64,000 bases of DNA. It comes from Paenibacillus pinisoli (GTDB lineage Bacteria; Bacillota; Bacilli; Paenibacillales; Paenibacillaceae). The notes under the pieces are model-generated. The model worked only from the letters and a program-made list of their open reading frames with translations, was not told the origin of the DNA and searched no databases. The stretch spans positions 62,001 to 126,000 of the forward strand of contig NZ_QXQB01000004.1 of the NCBI RefSeq assembly GCF_003605435.1, given 5' to 3'. Below, in pieces: positions 1 to 9,096 of this stretch. A program made the translations under genes and the position numbers. Each line of letters starts with the position of its first letter. Within the stretch, counting starts at the first letter, position 1.

Positions 1-2
1 CC

Positions 3-1022
3 ATCATGTTCGTGCTGGAGCAGGCAGAGCGGGCGATTAATACAGTAGACAGCTTCAGCCGGTATTATCACGAGATGTCGTTTCTGAGAATGGCGGAGCC
101 GTGGATCGAGCATCTGCATACGCTGGCCGGAGAACTGGAGCCGGCTTCGATGAGCGATGCGGAGCGGGCGTGGTGCGACGAATTGATAGGCCGCATGAAG
201 GCGCGAGCGCTCCTTATGGAACGCCAGCTGTTCGAGTGGGGCTATATCTATCTGTCATTCTGCGAGAAACTGTCTGCCGATCCAATCTGGCACAAGCGGG
301 AGCTGGATTCGCTGCTCTCAGAGCTCGGCATGCCGCATGCGGGCGAACGCAATGATTCGTTCTTGCATGCTGCGATAGGCATGCTGTATTTTTTGCGGAA
401 TGAAGACGAGAAATCCTTGCATTATTTCGCCCAAGGCGCGTTCGAGCGTATTCAGAAGCTCATCTATCCTTGTGTTGCCCAGCGCATGGAAGAAGGCTCG
501 TGGGAGTCGGCAGAAAGCTGGATGGCATTCCTCTATGAACGGGTGTACCAGAACCGGAACGCCCGCAACATTGGACCCTTCATGGCGCTGTGCCGCCGTG
601 CGGACACAGACCGTCCGGAGCTTCCGCTCTGGAACGATTATATGACGGAGCTGCTTCCGTATTCCTACACGGAGCTGTCGGAGCACTGGCTGAATCTGCA
701 GCGGTACGAGGATTGGGCCGATTTGCAAATGTTCCTGGGCGTAAAAGCGGAGGAGATCGATGCCGCCGCTATGCGGGAAGTCGCGAAGGCGGCGCCGCAA
801 GTTCTGCTGCCGTTGTATCACCAGTCCGTCGACAGCGCTATTGCCTCACGGAACAGGCAAGGCTACCGCCTTGCCGTCAAGCAGCTCAAGAAGCTGGAGA
901 AGCTGTACAAATCGACCAAGGAATCGGCGAAATGGGACGGTTATCTGGCGGAGCTTGTCTCCAAAAACCAGCGGCTGCGCGCGTTGCAGGAAGAGCTGTG
1001 GAAAGGGAAGATCATCACATGA
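3..1022 (+). CDS. C-terminal part of a hypothetical protein, probably SWIM zinc-finger family (YwqB-like)
   Basis: The reading frame is already open at the window edge, so this is the 3' part of a longer gene; the first ATG at position 6 need not be the true start. The roughly 339 visible residues are mostly helical and charged, with many Trp and Tyr and no signal peptide or membrane segment. I see no catalytic motif. The stop overlaps the start of the SNF2 helicase gene (ATGA), so the two are translationally coupled. In Bacillus the SNF2 helicase YwqA is encoded beside a SWIM zinc-finger protein, YwqB, and that pairing is the only basis for the family call. The SWIM motif itself would lie upstream of the window and cannot be checked. 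Confidence 0.6.
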   Translation: MMFVLEQAERAINTVDSFSRYYHEMSFLRMAEPWIEHLHTLAGELEPASMSDAERAWCDELIGRMKARALLMERQLFEWGYIYLSFCEKLSADPIWHKRELDSLLSELGMPHAGERNDSFLHAAIGMLYFLRNEDEKSLHYFAQGAFERIQKLIYPCVAQRMEEGSWESAESWMAFLYERVYQNRNARNIGPFMALCRRADTDRPELPLWNDYMTELLPYSYTELSEHWLNLQRYEDWADLQMFLGVKAEEIDAAAMREVAKAAPQVLLPLYHQSVDSAIASRNRQGYRLAVKQLKKLEKLYKSTKESAKWDGYLAELVSKNQRLRALQEELWKGKIIT

Positions 1023-3898
1023 GAACGCTGACGAACCCGAGAGAATGGACCATAGACGGAGCTTGGCATGGCGAGCAGGGCGAAGCCGGTATCCGATTGT
1101 CGGGTATCGAACGCAAGGATATGGCTGACGGCAAGCTGAGGGCGCTGCTATTCGGGTGGCACAAGGCATCGTGGTATGGGGCGGAGGTCGAGGAGCTGCG
1201 TTTAGGCGCGGATCTGTATTTGAGGCTAAGCCCTCTTCTGGCCATCGATTATTTGTCCGCTCCGGCGCCAGTGCGTCTGATGCGGATCATCTGGACCCCT
1301 CGATTGGCGGTATTGATGCGAATCGCAAGCATGTTAAGGGAAGCTCTGCTTAGCGGCTGGTATGAGCCGGATTGGGCCAATTGGTCGGAGGAACGCAGAG
1401 CATGGAGCCTGGCGATACCGGATGAGCGGGAGGAACTGGCAGGGCTATGGGAAGGGCTGCTCCAGCAGGCGGCCGAGCACGGGGACGCCGATGTCCATCG
1501 CTGGCTTGGCGATGCCATTGAAGAAATTATTGAGGGTGACGAGGAAGCCGGCAAGCATTGGCGCTCGATTGCAGCCTCAGCAGGCGAAGGTGTCTTGAGG
1601 CGGAAGGGCGCCGACGAATCGGAATGGCTTGTTGCCATTGGATTCAAGAAGGATATGCTGCCGTTCCGGGTGGCGCTGCAGCTGGCGGAGCCTGCGGAGG
1701 GCAGAAGCTGGCGCTTGCTGCCCGCGCTTCAAAGCCGTGAGGGCGGAGACTGGATGCAGCTGGAAGCCGACGCTCCCGGTACGGGTGCCGCTCCTGCCCT
1801 GCCGGAAGAGTGGGAGCCCTTCCTGGCGCCGAAGCTGGAGAAGGAGGAAGCGAAGTGGGCTGCAGTGCTGGCGCATCTGGAAGAGCGTCCGGGTGCCATC
1901 AGGAAGACGCTTGCCGAGCAAGAGGCATGGTCGTTCCTGGAGCATGACAGCATCGCGCTGCTGGAGGCGGGCGTCCCGGTGCTGCTGCCTGCATGGTGGG
2001 AGGCAGTGCGCTCCAGGAAGCTGCGCCTGCGGGCGAAGCTGAAGTCTTCTGTCGGCTCTGCTGCGCAATCGCTGTTCGGACTGGATCAGATTGTTCAATT
2101 CGATTGGAAGCTGGCGCTTGGCGACGTGCAATTGACCGAAGGCGAATTCCTTCGCATGGCGGAGGAGAACAAGCGGCTGTTCCAGGTGGGCAATGAGTGG
2201 GTCCATCTGGATCCGCAGGATGTGGCGGAAATCCGCCAATGGATGAAGCGCGTCGGCAAGCGCAGCGGCTTGACCTTCCGCGATGTGCTGGAGATGCACT
2301 TGCGCGGAGGCGCCGAGCTGGACCTGGGCGCCGAGGATACGCATAGCCTAAGGGCTGAGGTAGAGCTGAACGAGCATTTGACTGCCTGGCTGGAGCAGCT
2401 GCAGCATGTTAGCAAGCTGCCGCTAGTCGATCCTCCGTCCTGGTTCAGAGGGGAGCTGCGGCCGTATCAGCAGCAAGGGGTTTCTTGGCTCCTCTTCTTA
2501 AGAAGGTTCGGTTTTGGAGGTATTCTAGCCGACGATATGGGTCTTGGCAAAACAATTCAGTTCATGGCATATTTGGCCGCGGTGAAGGAGCGGGAAGACG
2601 GCGCGAACGGCCCGTCGCTGCTCATCTGCCCGACATCCGTGATCGGCAACTGGGAGAAGGAGATCGCGCGGTTCGCGCCAAGCCTGCGGACGGTTCTTCA
2701 TTATGGCGGTAAGCGGCCGAAGGGAGAGGAACTGGAGGAAGCTGTACGCGACGCGGATCTGGTGATTACCTCCTATTCGCTGGCGCAGCTGGACGAGGAG
2801 GAACTGGCGCGGGTGCACTGGAACGCGCTATGTCTGGACGAAGCGCAGAACATCAAGAATGTCTATACGAAGCAGTCGGGAGCGATCAGGAGACTGAAGT
2901 CCCGCCACCGGATCGCGCTTACGGGCACGCCGATGGAGAATCGGTTGACGGAGCTATGGTCGATCTATGACTTCGTCAATCCGGGTTATCTCGGCAGCCT
3001 GCACGATTTCCGGCGGGCGGTGGTCGCGCCGATCGAGCGTTCAAGGGACAAGGAGATGATCGACGGCTTGCAGCGGTGGGTGAAGCCATTCATGCTGCGG
3101 CGCGTCAAGAAGGACCCGCTTATTCAGCTTTCATTGCCCGATAAGATTGAATCGAAGAGTTATATGACGCTGACTACCGAGCAGGGAACGCTGTATGAGA
3201 ACATCGTATCCGACCTGATGGAGAAGCTGGATAAGCTCGATGCGATGCAGCGGCGCGGGCTGATCTTGTCTAGCTTGACCAAGCTGAAGCAGCTGTGCGA
3301 TCATCCTTCGCTGCTGCTGAAGGAGGCGGACGATGCCGCATGGGATGTTGAACGTTCGGGCAAGATGGCCCGCTTGCTGGAGATGTGCGAGGAGATCGCG
3401 GCAGAGGGCGAGCGCTGCTTGATCTTTACGCAATATGTAGAGATGGGCGAACGCATTCAGAAGATGCTGCAGGAAGGACTCGGCATGCCTGTTCCTTATC
3501 TCCATGGAGGAGTGCCCAAGGTGAAGCGCGATGAGATGATTGCAGGATTCCAGTCGGAAGAAGAGCCGCGCTGCGCATTCGTGCTGTCCCTCAAAGCAGG
3601 AGGCACCGGACTTAACTTGACGGCGGCCAACCATGTGTTCCACTTCGACCGCTGGTGGAATCCCGCAGTCGAGAATCAGGCGACGGACAGGGCGTTCCGG
3701 ATCGGCCAGACGAAGCAGGTCCAGGTGCATAAGTTCATTACGCTCGGTACGCTAGAAGAGAAGATCGATGAGATGATCGACAGCAAGCAAGCGCTGAGTG
3801 AACAAGTCGTCAGCGGATCGGAGAACTGGATTACCGAACTCAGCACGGATGAGCTGAGAGAGCTGTTCGCGCTTCGCGAGGGCTGGCTGAAAGGGTGA
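1019..3898 (+). CDS. ywqA: SNF2-family DEAD/DEAH-box helicase
   Basis: A 959-residue Swi2/Snf2 ATPase. Roughly the first 480 residues are the poorly conserved N-terminal region typical of bacterial Snf2 proteins. The motor follows: Walker A DDMGLGKT near residue 505, DEAQ box near 606, TGTPMENR near 635, then the second RecA lobe with LIFTQY and the closing RWWNP...RAFRIGQ signature near 880-897. All helicase motifs look intact, so it should be an active double-stranded DNA translocase. The cellular role of bacterial YwqA-type proteins is not well defined. The start at 1019 overlaps the preceding stop by 4 bp; an in-frame extension further upstream would lie inside the upstream gene and is not needed. 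Confidence 0.9.
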   Translation: MRTLTNPREWTIDGAWHGEQGEAGIRLSGIERKDMADGKLRALLFGWHKASWYGAEVEELRLGADLYLRLSPLLAIDYLSAPAPVRLMRIIWTPRLAVLMRIASMLREALLSGWYEPDWANWSEERRAWSLAIPDEREELAGLWEGLLQQAAEHGDADVHRWLGDAIEEIIEGDEEAGKHWRSIAASAGEGVLRRKGADESEWLVAIGFKKDMLPFRVALQLAEPAEGRSWRLLPALQSREGGDWMQLEADAPGTGAAPALPEEWEPFLAPKLEKEEAKWAAVLAHLEERPGAIRKTLAEQEAWSFLEHDSIALLEAGVPVLLPAWWEAVRSRKLRLRAKLKSSVGSAAQSLFGLDQIVQFDWKLALGDVQLTEGEFLRMAEENKRLFQVGNEWVHLDPQDVAEIRQWMKRVGKRSGLTFRDVLEMHLRGGAELDLGAEDTHSLRAEVELNEHLTAWLEQLQHVSKLPLVDPPSWFRGELRPYQQQGVSWLLFLRRFGFGGILADDMGLGKTIQFMAYLAAVKEREDGANGPSLLICPTSVIGNWEKEIARFAPSLRTVLHYGGKRPKGEELEEAVRDADLVITSYSLAQLDEEELARVHWNALCLDEAQNIKNVYTKQSGAIRRLKSRHRIALTGTPMENRLTELWSIYDFVNPGYLGSLHDFRRAVVAPIERSRDKEMIDGLQRWVKPFMLRRVKKDPLIQLSLPDKIESKSYMTLTTEQGTLYENIVSDLMEKLDKLDAMQRRGLILSSLTKLKQLCDHPSLLLKEADDAAWDVERSGKMARLLEMCEEIAAEGERCLIFTQYVEMGERIQKMLQEGLGMPVPYLHGGVPKVKRDEMIAGFQSEEEPRCAFVLSLKAGGTGLNLTAANHVFHFDRWWNPAVENQATDRAFRIGQTKQVQVHKFITLGTLEEKIDEMIDSKQALSEQVVSGSENWITELSTDELRELFALREGWLKG

Positions 3899-3907
3899 TA
3901 GGGTCTA

Positions 3908-4099
3908 ATGGCAGGAGAAGAGTTGCAGGATAGAATCAATCGTCTTAATCTGGACGGCAGGAAGAAAGAGCGGACGGAATCTGCCGGGAGCGAGGCCGGC
4001 GGCCGGCAGCCGCTTGATCCGGGGCCGGTTCATGCGAATGAGCAGTGGCGGTCTCTCTATGCAAGAGTGAGAGAGGTCACGGAAGCGCTTCGGCGGTGA
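3908..4099 (+). CDS. Small hypothetical protein, 63 aa
   Basis: A short hydrophilic, Arg- and Glu-rich ORF starting 10 bp after the helicase stop and ending just before a terminator-like hairpin, so it would be the last gene of the ywqBA operon. No family recognised. The upstream region offers only a weak ribosome-binding site, and the middle is Gly/Pro-rich. It may be a genuine small protein or a chance ORF; position at the operon end is the main argument for it. Confidence 0.4.
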   Translation: MAGEELQDRINRLNLDGRKKERTESAGSEAGGRQPLDPGPVHANEQWRSLYARVREVTEALRR

Positions 4100-4133
4100 C
4101 AATAGAATTATATCCCTAATTGTCGTTTTTTTT
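4098..4133 (+). terminator. Probable rho-independent terminator after the ywqA operon
   Basis: A 6-bp stem (GACAAT/ATTGTC) with a 15-nt loop is followed by a run of eight T. The stem is weak but lies exactly at the end of the operon. A second inverted repeat (AGCCTTA/TAAGGCT) follows at about 4134-4162. Confidence 0.5.
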
Positions 4134-4215
4134 AGCCTTATTCCTGCTTTGAGAGTAAGGCTATAATAATAGTATGATCGGGGAACATGTATCTCTGCGA
4201 GGAGGCTTTCCTACG

Positions 4216-5580
4216 TTGAAGAAAAGCTATATTCTAATTGCTGTTCTTCTTGCATTCATGACGAGCACTGCAGCCTGCGGCGTGAACAAGCCCAAGGATT
4301 CCCATGATCAGGAAGATACTTTCCGTGAAGTGACGTTGTCGCTTCGGCATACGCAGATTAAGGAAACAAGCAAGACCCGCCTTAGACTGCTTGAGGATGT
4401 TGTCGCCAAGACGATGGCCGAGAACAAGGGCGTTACGATCAAGATGGAAGGCATCGAGGAGATCGTCAATCGCGACACGAAGCTGAAGCAGGAGATGGCC
4501 GCCGGCAATCCGCCTGACATCTTCGAAGTATTCGGCGGCGCCGATCTGAAGCTGTATGTCAAGGCGAACCGGATGCTGGACTTGACGCCAATACTGGAGG
4601 AGCTTGATCTAATGGACAAGTTCCAGAGCCTTGAGGAATTCACCATTGACGGCAGGGTGTACGGCGTTCCGTACGGCGGGTATAGCGAAGGGCTGTTCTA
4701 TAATAAAAAAATATTCGAAAGCCTGGGTCTAGATATTCCGAAAACATGGGATGAGCTGATGGAGACGGCTGAGATCATCAAGGATGCGGGTTATGTGCCA
4801 TTCGGCCTTGCCGCCAAGGATGCCTGGATGACCGGCATGATGTGGAATACGATTATGGAGAGATATGTTGGCATTGACGCCTTCAACAAGCTGGTCACGG
4901 GCGAGACCAAGTGGACGGACCCGCAGTTTGTCAAAGGCTTCGAGGCTTACGCCGAGATCGTGAACAAGGATTACTTCACGAAGGGCGCTCTCGGGCTGCT
5001 GACGCCAGCGCAAGGCTCGCAGCTGCTGCGCGGGCAGGCGGCCATGGTGTTCACGGGCACATGGGATGCCGTCCACTTCACGAGCCAGGATGCCGGAGGT
5101 CTGCAGGGGCAGCTCGGCTTCTTCTCCTTCCCGGAAATTCCGGGCGGGCTTGGCGACCAGCATTCGATTAATGCTTCGTATTCCAACGGGTTCGGGTTCT
5201 CTTCGACACTGTCGAAGGATCAGATGGAGATCGTAAAGAAATTCATAGCCAACTTCTTTAATGAAGGGGTGCAGAAGCGTGCGCTCAAAGAAGACAAACT
5301 GCTGCCTTCGATGAAGATATCGGATCTCTCCGATATCGATCCGCTTATGAATGAGGTGCTTACCGTCATGAACAACGCCTCCAGCTCGTGGCCCGCGTTC
5401 GATGCGATCGTGCAGCCTGTTGTCACAGCCGAGATTGGTGTGCGGCTGCAAGAGCTTCTTGGCGGGCTCAGCACTCCCGAGGAAGTGGCCGCCAATATAC
5501 AAGCCGCCCAGGACAAGGCGAATGCCGCTCAAGTGAAGTCTGCCGGACTCGGTACTCCCCCGGCGTGGGACAGCAAATAG
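4216..5580 (+). CDS. Extracellular solute-binding lipoprotein of a sugar ABC system
   Basis: A 454-residue family-1 type solute-binding protein. The N-terminus has a lipoprotein signal peptide: basic MKKS, a hydrophobic stretch and the lipobox STAAC, giving a lipid-anchored Cys near residue 21. The body has the hallmarks of oligosaccharide-binding proteins (GNPPDIFE, VPYGGYSEGLFYNKKIFE, PKTWDEL). I chose the TTG start at 4216 because a GGAGG lies 10 bp upstream and the signal peptide begins there. No permease genes follow; a YesM/YesN-type kinase and regulator do, 14 bp downstream. It may deliver its sugar to a distant permease or act as a sensing partner of the kinase. The ligand cannot be deduced. 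Confidence 0.85.
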   Translation: MKKSYILIAVLLAFMTSTAACGVNKPKDSHDQEDTFREVTLSLRHTQIKETSKTRLRLLEDVVAKTMAENKGVTIKMEGIEEIVNRDTKLKQEMAAGNPPDIFEVFGGADLKLYVKANRMLDLTPILEELDLMDKFQSLEEFTIDGRVYGVPYGGYSEGLFYNKKIFESLGLDIPKTWDELMETAEIIKDAGYVPFGLAAKDAWMTGMMWNTIMERYVGIDAFNKLVTGETKWTDPQFVKGFEAYAEIVNKDYFTKGALGLLTPAQGSQLLRGQAAMVFTGTWDAVHFTSQDAGGLQGQLGFFSFPEIPGGLGDQHSINASYSNGFGFSSTLSKDQMEIVKKFIANFFNEGVQKRALKEDKLLPSMKISDLSDIDPLMNEVLTVMNNASSSWPAFDAIVQPVVTAEIGVRLQELLGGLSTPEEVAANIQAAQDKANAAQVKSAGLGTPPAWDSK

Positions 5581-5594
5581 GGGGCAACTCTTAC

Positions 5595-7406
5595 ATGAAT
5601 CTTAGACCAAAGCTGATGCTGGCCTTTATCTCGCTCATCATTATTCCGATGATTGGCCTCGGCATCTTCTCTTTCGTGAATTCGGAGTCGCTGCTGGAGA
5701 AGAAGTACAGCGAGCAATCCGAGATAACCCTGAAGGCGATCGGGGGCAACATATCGTATTTCTTCCGGGAGCTGGACCAATTGTCCAACGGCAACGTTAT
5801 CAGCTCCGAGGTACAGGATCCGCTGCGGCTGAGCGAGCTGCCGATGGACGATCCCAGCACGCTTATCCGCTTCACCCAGGCAGAGAAGGAGATGAGCCGG
5901 ATCCTGTTCCAGCATCCGGCAGTCAGCTATGTGGTCATGTACGCGAAGAATGGCATGATGTTCCGCTCTTACCGTAATGATCCCACGACATTCAAGCCGA
6001 TCTCCTTCAGCGAATTGCAGCGCCATTCGCTCTATGACGATGTCATCCGGCTGGGGGGCAAGCCGCTTTGGATCGGACCGCATGAGCAGCGCGATCTGAC
6101 CGGCGTCAACCCGCCGCTGTTCACGATGATGAGAGTCGTCAAGGATTTGGAGTCCTTCAACGATCTGGGCATTATGGTTACACAGTTCAAGACGGAAGAA
6201 GTCATTGCCATGCTGAAGGCGTTCCAGAATCCGGACGCCGACTCGCCCGGGACGCGCTACTTCATTCTGAACAGCCGCGGACTGGTCATGCTGGACAGCA
6301 ATAAGAAATATGACGGACACAGCATCGACAACTACACCAATTCCATGCCGCAGTTGACCGAGACGTATGAAAGCTCGCGGATGAAGTTCGACGGCGTAGA
6401 CAGCCTTGTATCCTCCTTCCAGCTTGACCGGAACGGATGGGTCCTGCTGTCGGTGCAGCCGTGGAACTCGCTGACGAACGAGAATATCCGATTCGTGCAA
6501 TGGATCGGAATGATTACGGTGCTTGGCCTGCTGTCGGCGGTGCTGTTCAACGTATTCTTCGTGAACCGGGTTGCCAAATCGATTATAAAAGTCGTTCGCA
6601 AGATGAGGCTCGTCGAGCAGGGCTTGCTGGATATCCGCGTTTCCGCCCAGGGCAAAGACGAAACGGTGCTGCTGGCCAACAGCTTCAACAGCATGGTAGA
6701 GCGGATCGGGGATTTGCTCAGCGAGGTTAGAAGGGAGCAGGAGCGCAAGCAGCATGCGGAGATGATGCTCATGCAGGCTCAGATCAAGCCGCATTTTCTG
6801 TTCAATACGCTGGAGTCGATTAACGCGCTTGCCGCGCAGAATGAAGGCGGCAAAATTATGCTGATGGTCCGGCGTCTGAGCAATCTGCTTCGGACAAGCA
6901 TGCATCATTCGGAGGAAATCGGCGTTAAGCAAGAAGTGGAGCATGTCCGCAGTTATCTGGAAATTCAGAAATACCGGTTCGAGGAGCTGTTCTCCTACGA
7001 GCTTAACGTGCCGGAGGAAGCTTTTGAATATACCATTCTGAAGCTGTCGCTGCAGCCGCTTGTGGAAAACAGCATTCAGCACGGGTTCGAAGGCTATGAG
7101 GATGGACAGGGACTTATCTCTATTAATGTTGCGGTTGAGCCGCACCACATTATCATAATGGTTTGCGATAACGGCACCGGCATGAGCTATGATGTGCTTC
7201 AGAAGCTGTCGGACGGCTACAATCCTTCGCGCAAGTCGCATGACGAGGCGGAGATGGGCGAGCGCAGGGGACTTGGCATCCGCAATGTTGCGGATCGCCT
7301 GCGCATCCATTACGGAGCGGGCTATGGCATGATGATTTGCAGCTCCGAGGGGCACGGCACGACGATCCGGATAATTATTCCGAAGAGCAGGGGTGAGGGA
7401 CTATGA
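5595..7406 (+). CDS. YesM-type sensor histidine kinase
   Basis: A 603-residue membrane kinase of the LytS/YesM class. It has an N-terminal membrane segment (residues ~10-30), a large extracellular Cache-like region (~35-300), a second membrane segment (~310-330), HAMP, the His_kinase domain with the phospho-acceptor in QIKPHFLFNTLES (His about residue 398), and a HATPase with N box LVENSIQHGF near 488 and the glycine boxes GTGMS and GLGIRNV. Start at ATG 5595; a longer in-frame ORF overlaps the preceding gene. It overlaps the regulator gene by 4 bp (ATGA). With the lipoprotein upstream it probably senses an extracellular carbohydrate and phosphorylates the adjoining AraC-type regulator. Confidence 0.9.
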   Translation: MNLRPKLMLAFISLIIIPMIGLGIFSFVNSESLLEKKYSEQSEITLKAIGGNISYFFRELDQLSNGNVISSEVQDPLRLSELPMDDPSTLIRFTQAEKEMSRILFQHPAVSYVVMYAKNGMMFRSYRNDPTTFKPISFSELQRHSLYDDVIRLGGKPLWIGPHEQRDLTGVNPPLFTMMRVVKDLESFNDLGIMVTQFKTEEVIAMLKAFQNPDADSPGTRYFILNSRGLVMLDSNKKYDGHSIDNYTNSMPQLTETYESSRMKFDGVDSLVSSFQLDRNGWVLLSVQPWNSLTNENIRFVQWIGMITVLGLLSAVLFNVFFVNRVAKSIIKVVRKMRLVEQGLLDIRVSAQGKDETVLLANSFNSMVERIGDLLSEVRREQERKQHAEMMLMQAQIKPHFLFNTLESINALAAQNEGGKIMLMVRRLSNLLRTSMHHSEEIGVKQEVEHVRSYLEIQKYRFEELFSYELNVPEEAFEYTILKLSLQPLVENSIQHGFEGYEDGQGLISINVAVEPHHIIIMVCDNGTGMSYDVLQKLSDGYNPSRKSHDEAEMGERRGLGIRNVADRLRIHYGAGYGMMICSSEGHGTTIRIIIPKSRGEGL

Positions 7407-9049
7407 TAGGCAAAGTGCTCCTAGTCGATGATGAAGCGCATATTACAAGAAATTTGGAAAAAGTCATACCATGGGAGATGCTTGGCCTCACCGTGGCAGG
7501 CGTAGCGAAGAACGGCGTAGAAGCTCTGCAGCAGATGGAGCAGGAGGCAATCAATTTGCTTCTGTGCGACATTCGGATGCCGGTCATGGATGGCCTGGAG
7601 CTTGTCCGGCAAGTCCGGGAGCGGGAGATTCCATGCGATATCATTATGCTGTCGGGCTATCAGGATTTCGCATATACGCGAGCGGCCATTCAGTACGGGG
7701 TGAACGATTATGTGCTGAAGCCGATCCCATACGATGAATTGACGGGCGTTATCGCGCGTGTCATGTCTAATCAGCGGAACAAGCAGAAGCAGCTTTTTGA
7801 GGAGCAGCAGAAGCTCGGCCGCATGATAGACCTTGCCAGCGAGAAGATTTTGTATGATATTATAATGGACTATACCGACTTCTCGGGAAGCCACTGGCTA
7901 TTCTCCGGCGACGAGCAGCAGCTTCGGCTGCAGCAATTCGTCATGATCGTGCTTGATCTCGACGTCAGCTCGGAGAAAACGAAGGACTGGCGCGACTGGT
8001 CGGATAAGGAACGCAAGCTGTGGAACTTTGCCGTATGCAATGTTCTGCGGGAGAAGCTGCAAAGCAACGGGCTTCACCATGCCGTTATTCAGACCAGAGA
8101 CGGCGAATGGTGCGTGCTCATCGAGTCCGACAAGGAGATGGCGTTCGATACGGCTGTCATTCGCGCATGGGCGGAGATGCTCTTGACTGCGGTGCGCAAC
8201 CATATCAAGCTGTCGCTTAACGCCGGCATCTACCGGCATTTCGTGCGGGTAGAGGAGCTGTCGGACGCGTTCAAGCTAGTCCAGATGGGAATGCAGCTTA
8301 CGCCCGCAGCCAATCTGATTACGTATTACCCGCTGGAGCAGGAGCGTTCCGCAGGAGCCGATCAGGCATTCTGGGTGACGGCAGAGAAGCTGATCAGCGC
8401 TGTCAAGCGGGGAGACGCCGCGTCAGTCGGCTCGGAGGCGGAGAATATCTCCCAGCAGCTGATGCTGCTGAACGAGAGCAACAGCTCGAGAGTCAAGCCG
8501 CTGCTTCATTTTTTTGTCCTTCATTTGATGAGGGAGATGAAAGAGATGGCGGTCTTCACCCGCGAGCAGGAAGAGCTGCTCTGGCGAAGGCTGGATCTCC
8601 GGTTCGGAATCAAGGATTTGCTTTCCTTTATTCAGCAGGTTACATGCGCGGTATCCGAGCGCTCTATGGATAAGAAGAAGCAGTCCGAAAATTCCATGGC
8701 GGAAGCCAAAATCTTTTTGGACCGAAACCTTTACCGGGATATCAGCGTAGAAGAAGCCGCTACACATGTTGGTCTAAGCACGTCTTACTTTAGCCTGCTG
8801 TTCAAGCAGACTTACGGGGAGACATTCATTGAATATGTGACCAGACAACGGATGGAGCGCGCCAAGAGCTTGCTGGCGGAATCACAGAAGAGCGTCGCTC
8901 AGATTGCGAAGGAGGTCGGCTATGCGGAACGCAGGTATTTCACGAAAGTATTCATGAAGTATACGGGCGACAATCCGACCGACTACCGGAGCAAATTCCA
9001 GTCGCAAGGAAAAGACTTCGTGGCAGATGCAGAGGAAGAAAGCAGCTAA
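7403..9049 (+). CDS. YesN-type response regulator with AraC DNA-binding domain
   Basis: A 548-residue regulator. The receiver domain spans residues 1-125, with the acidic pair DDE near the N-terminus, phospho-acceptor Asp in LLLCDIRMP (about residue 56) and Lys in LKPI. A long middle region (~130-430) is typical of YesN proteins, and an AraC/XylS double helix-turn-helix lies at ~435-535 (GLSTSYFSLLFKQ and GYAERRYFTKVF). It is translationally coupled to the kinase. The expected target is a sugar-uptake or glycan-degradation operon; the glucosaminidase gene directly downstream is an obvious candidate. Confidence 0.9.
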   Translation: MIGKVLLVDDEAHITRNLEKVIPWEMLGLTVAGVAKNGVEALQQMEQEAINLLLCDIRMPVMDGLELVRQVREREIPCDIIMLSGYQDFAYTRAAIQYGVNDYVLKPIPYDELTGVIARVMSNQRNKQKQLFEEQQKLGRMIDLASEKILYDIIMDYTDFSGSHWLFSGDEQQLRLQQFVMIVLDLDVSSEKTKDWRDWSDKERKLWNFAVCNVLREKLQSNGLHHAVIQTRDGEWCVLIESDKEMAFDTAVIRAWAEMLLTAVRNHIKLSLNAGIYRHFVRVEELSDAFKLVQMGMQLTPAANLITYYPLEQERSAGADQAFWVTAEKLISAVKRGDAASVGSEAENISQQLMLLNESNSSRVKPLLHFFVLHLMREMKEMAVFTREQEELLWRRLDLRFGIKDLLSFIQQVTCAVSERSMDKKKQSENSMAEAKIFLDRNLYRDISVEEAATHVGLSTSYFSLLFKQTYGETFIEYVTRQRMERAKSLLAESQKSVAQIAKEVGYAERRYFTKVFMKYTGDNPTDYRSKFQSQGKDFVADAEEESS

Positions 9050-9096
9050 CTAACACACAACACACAACGCAAGGAACATGTGGGAGGATGAATGGA

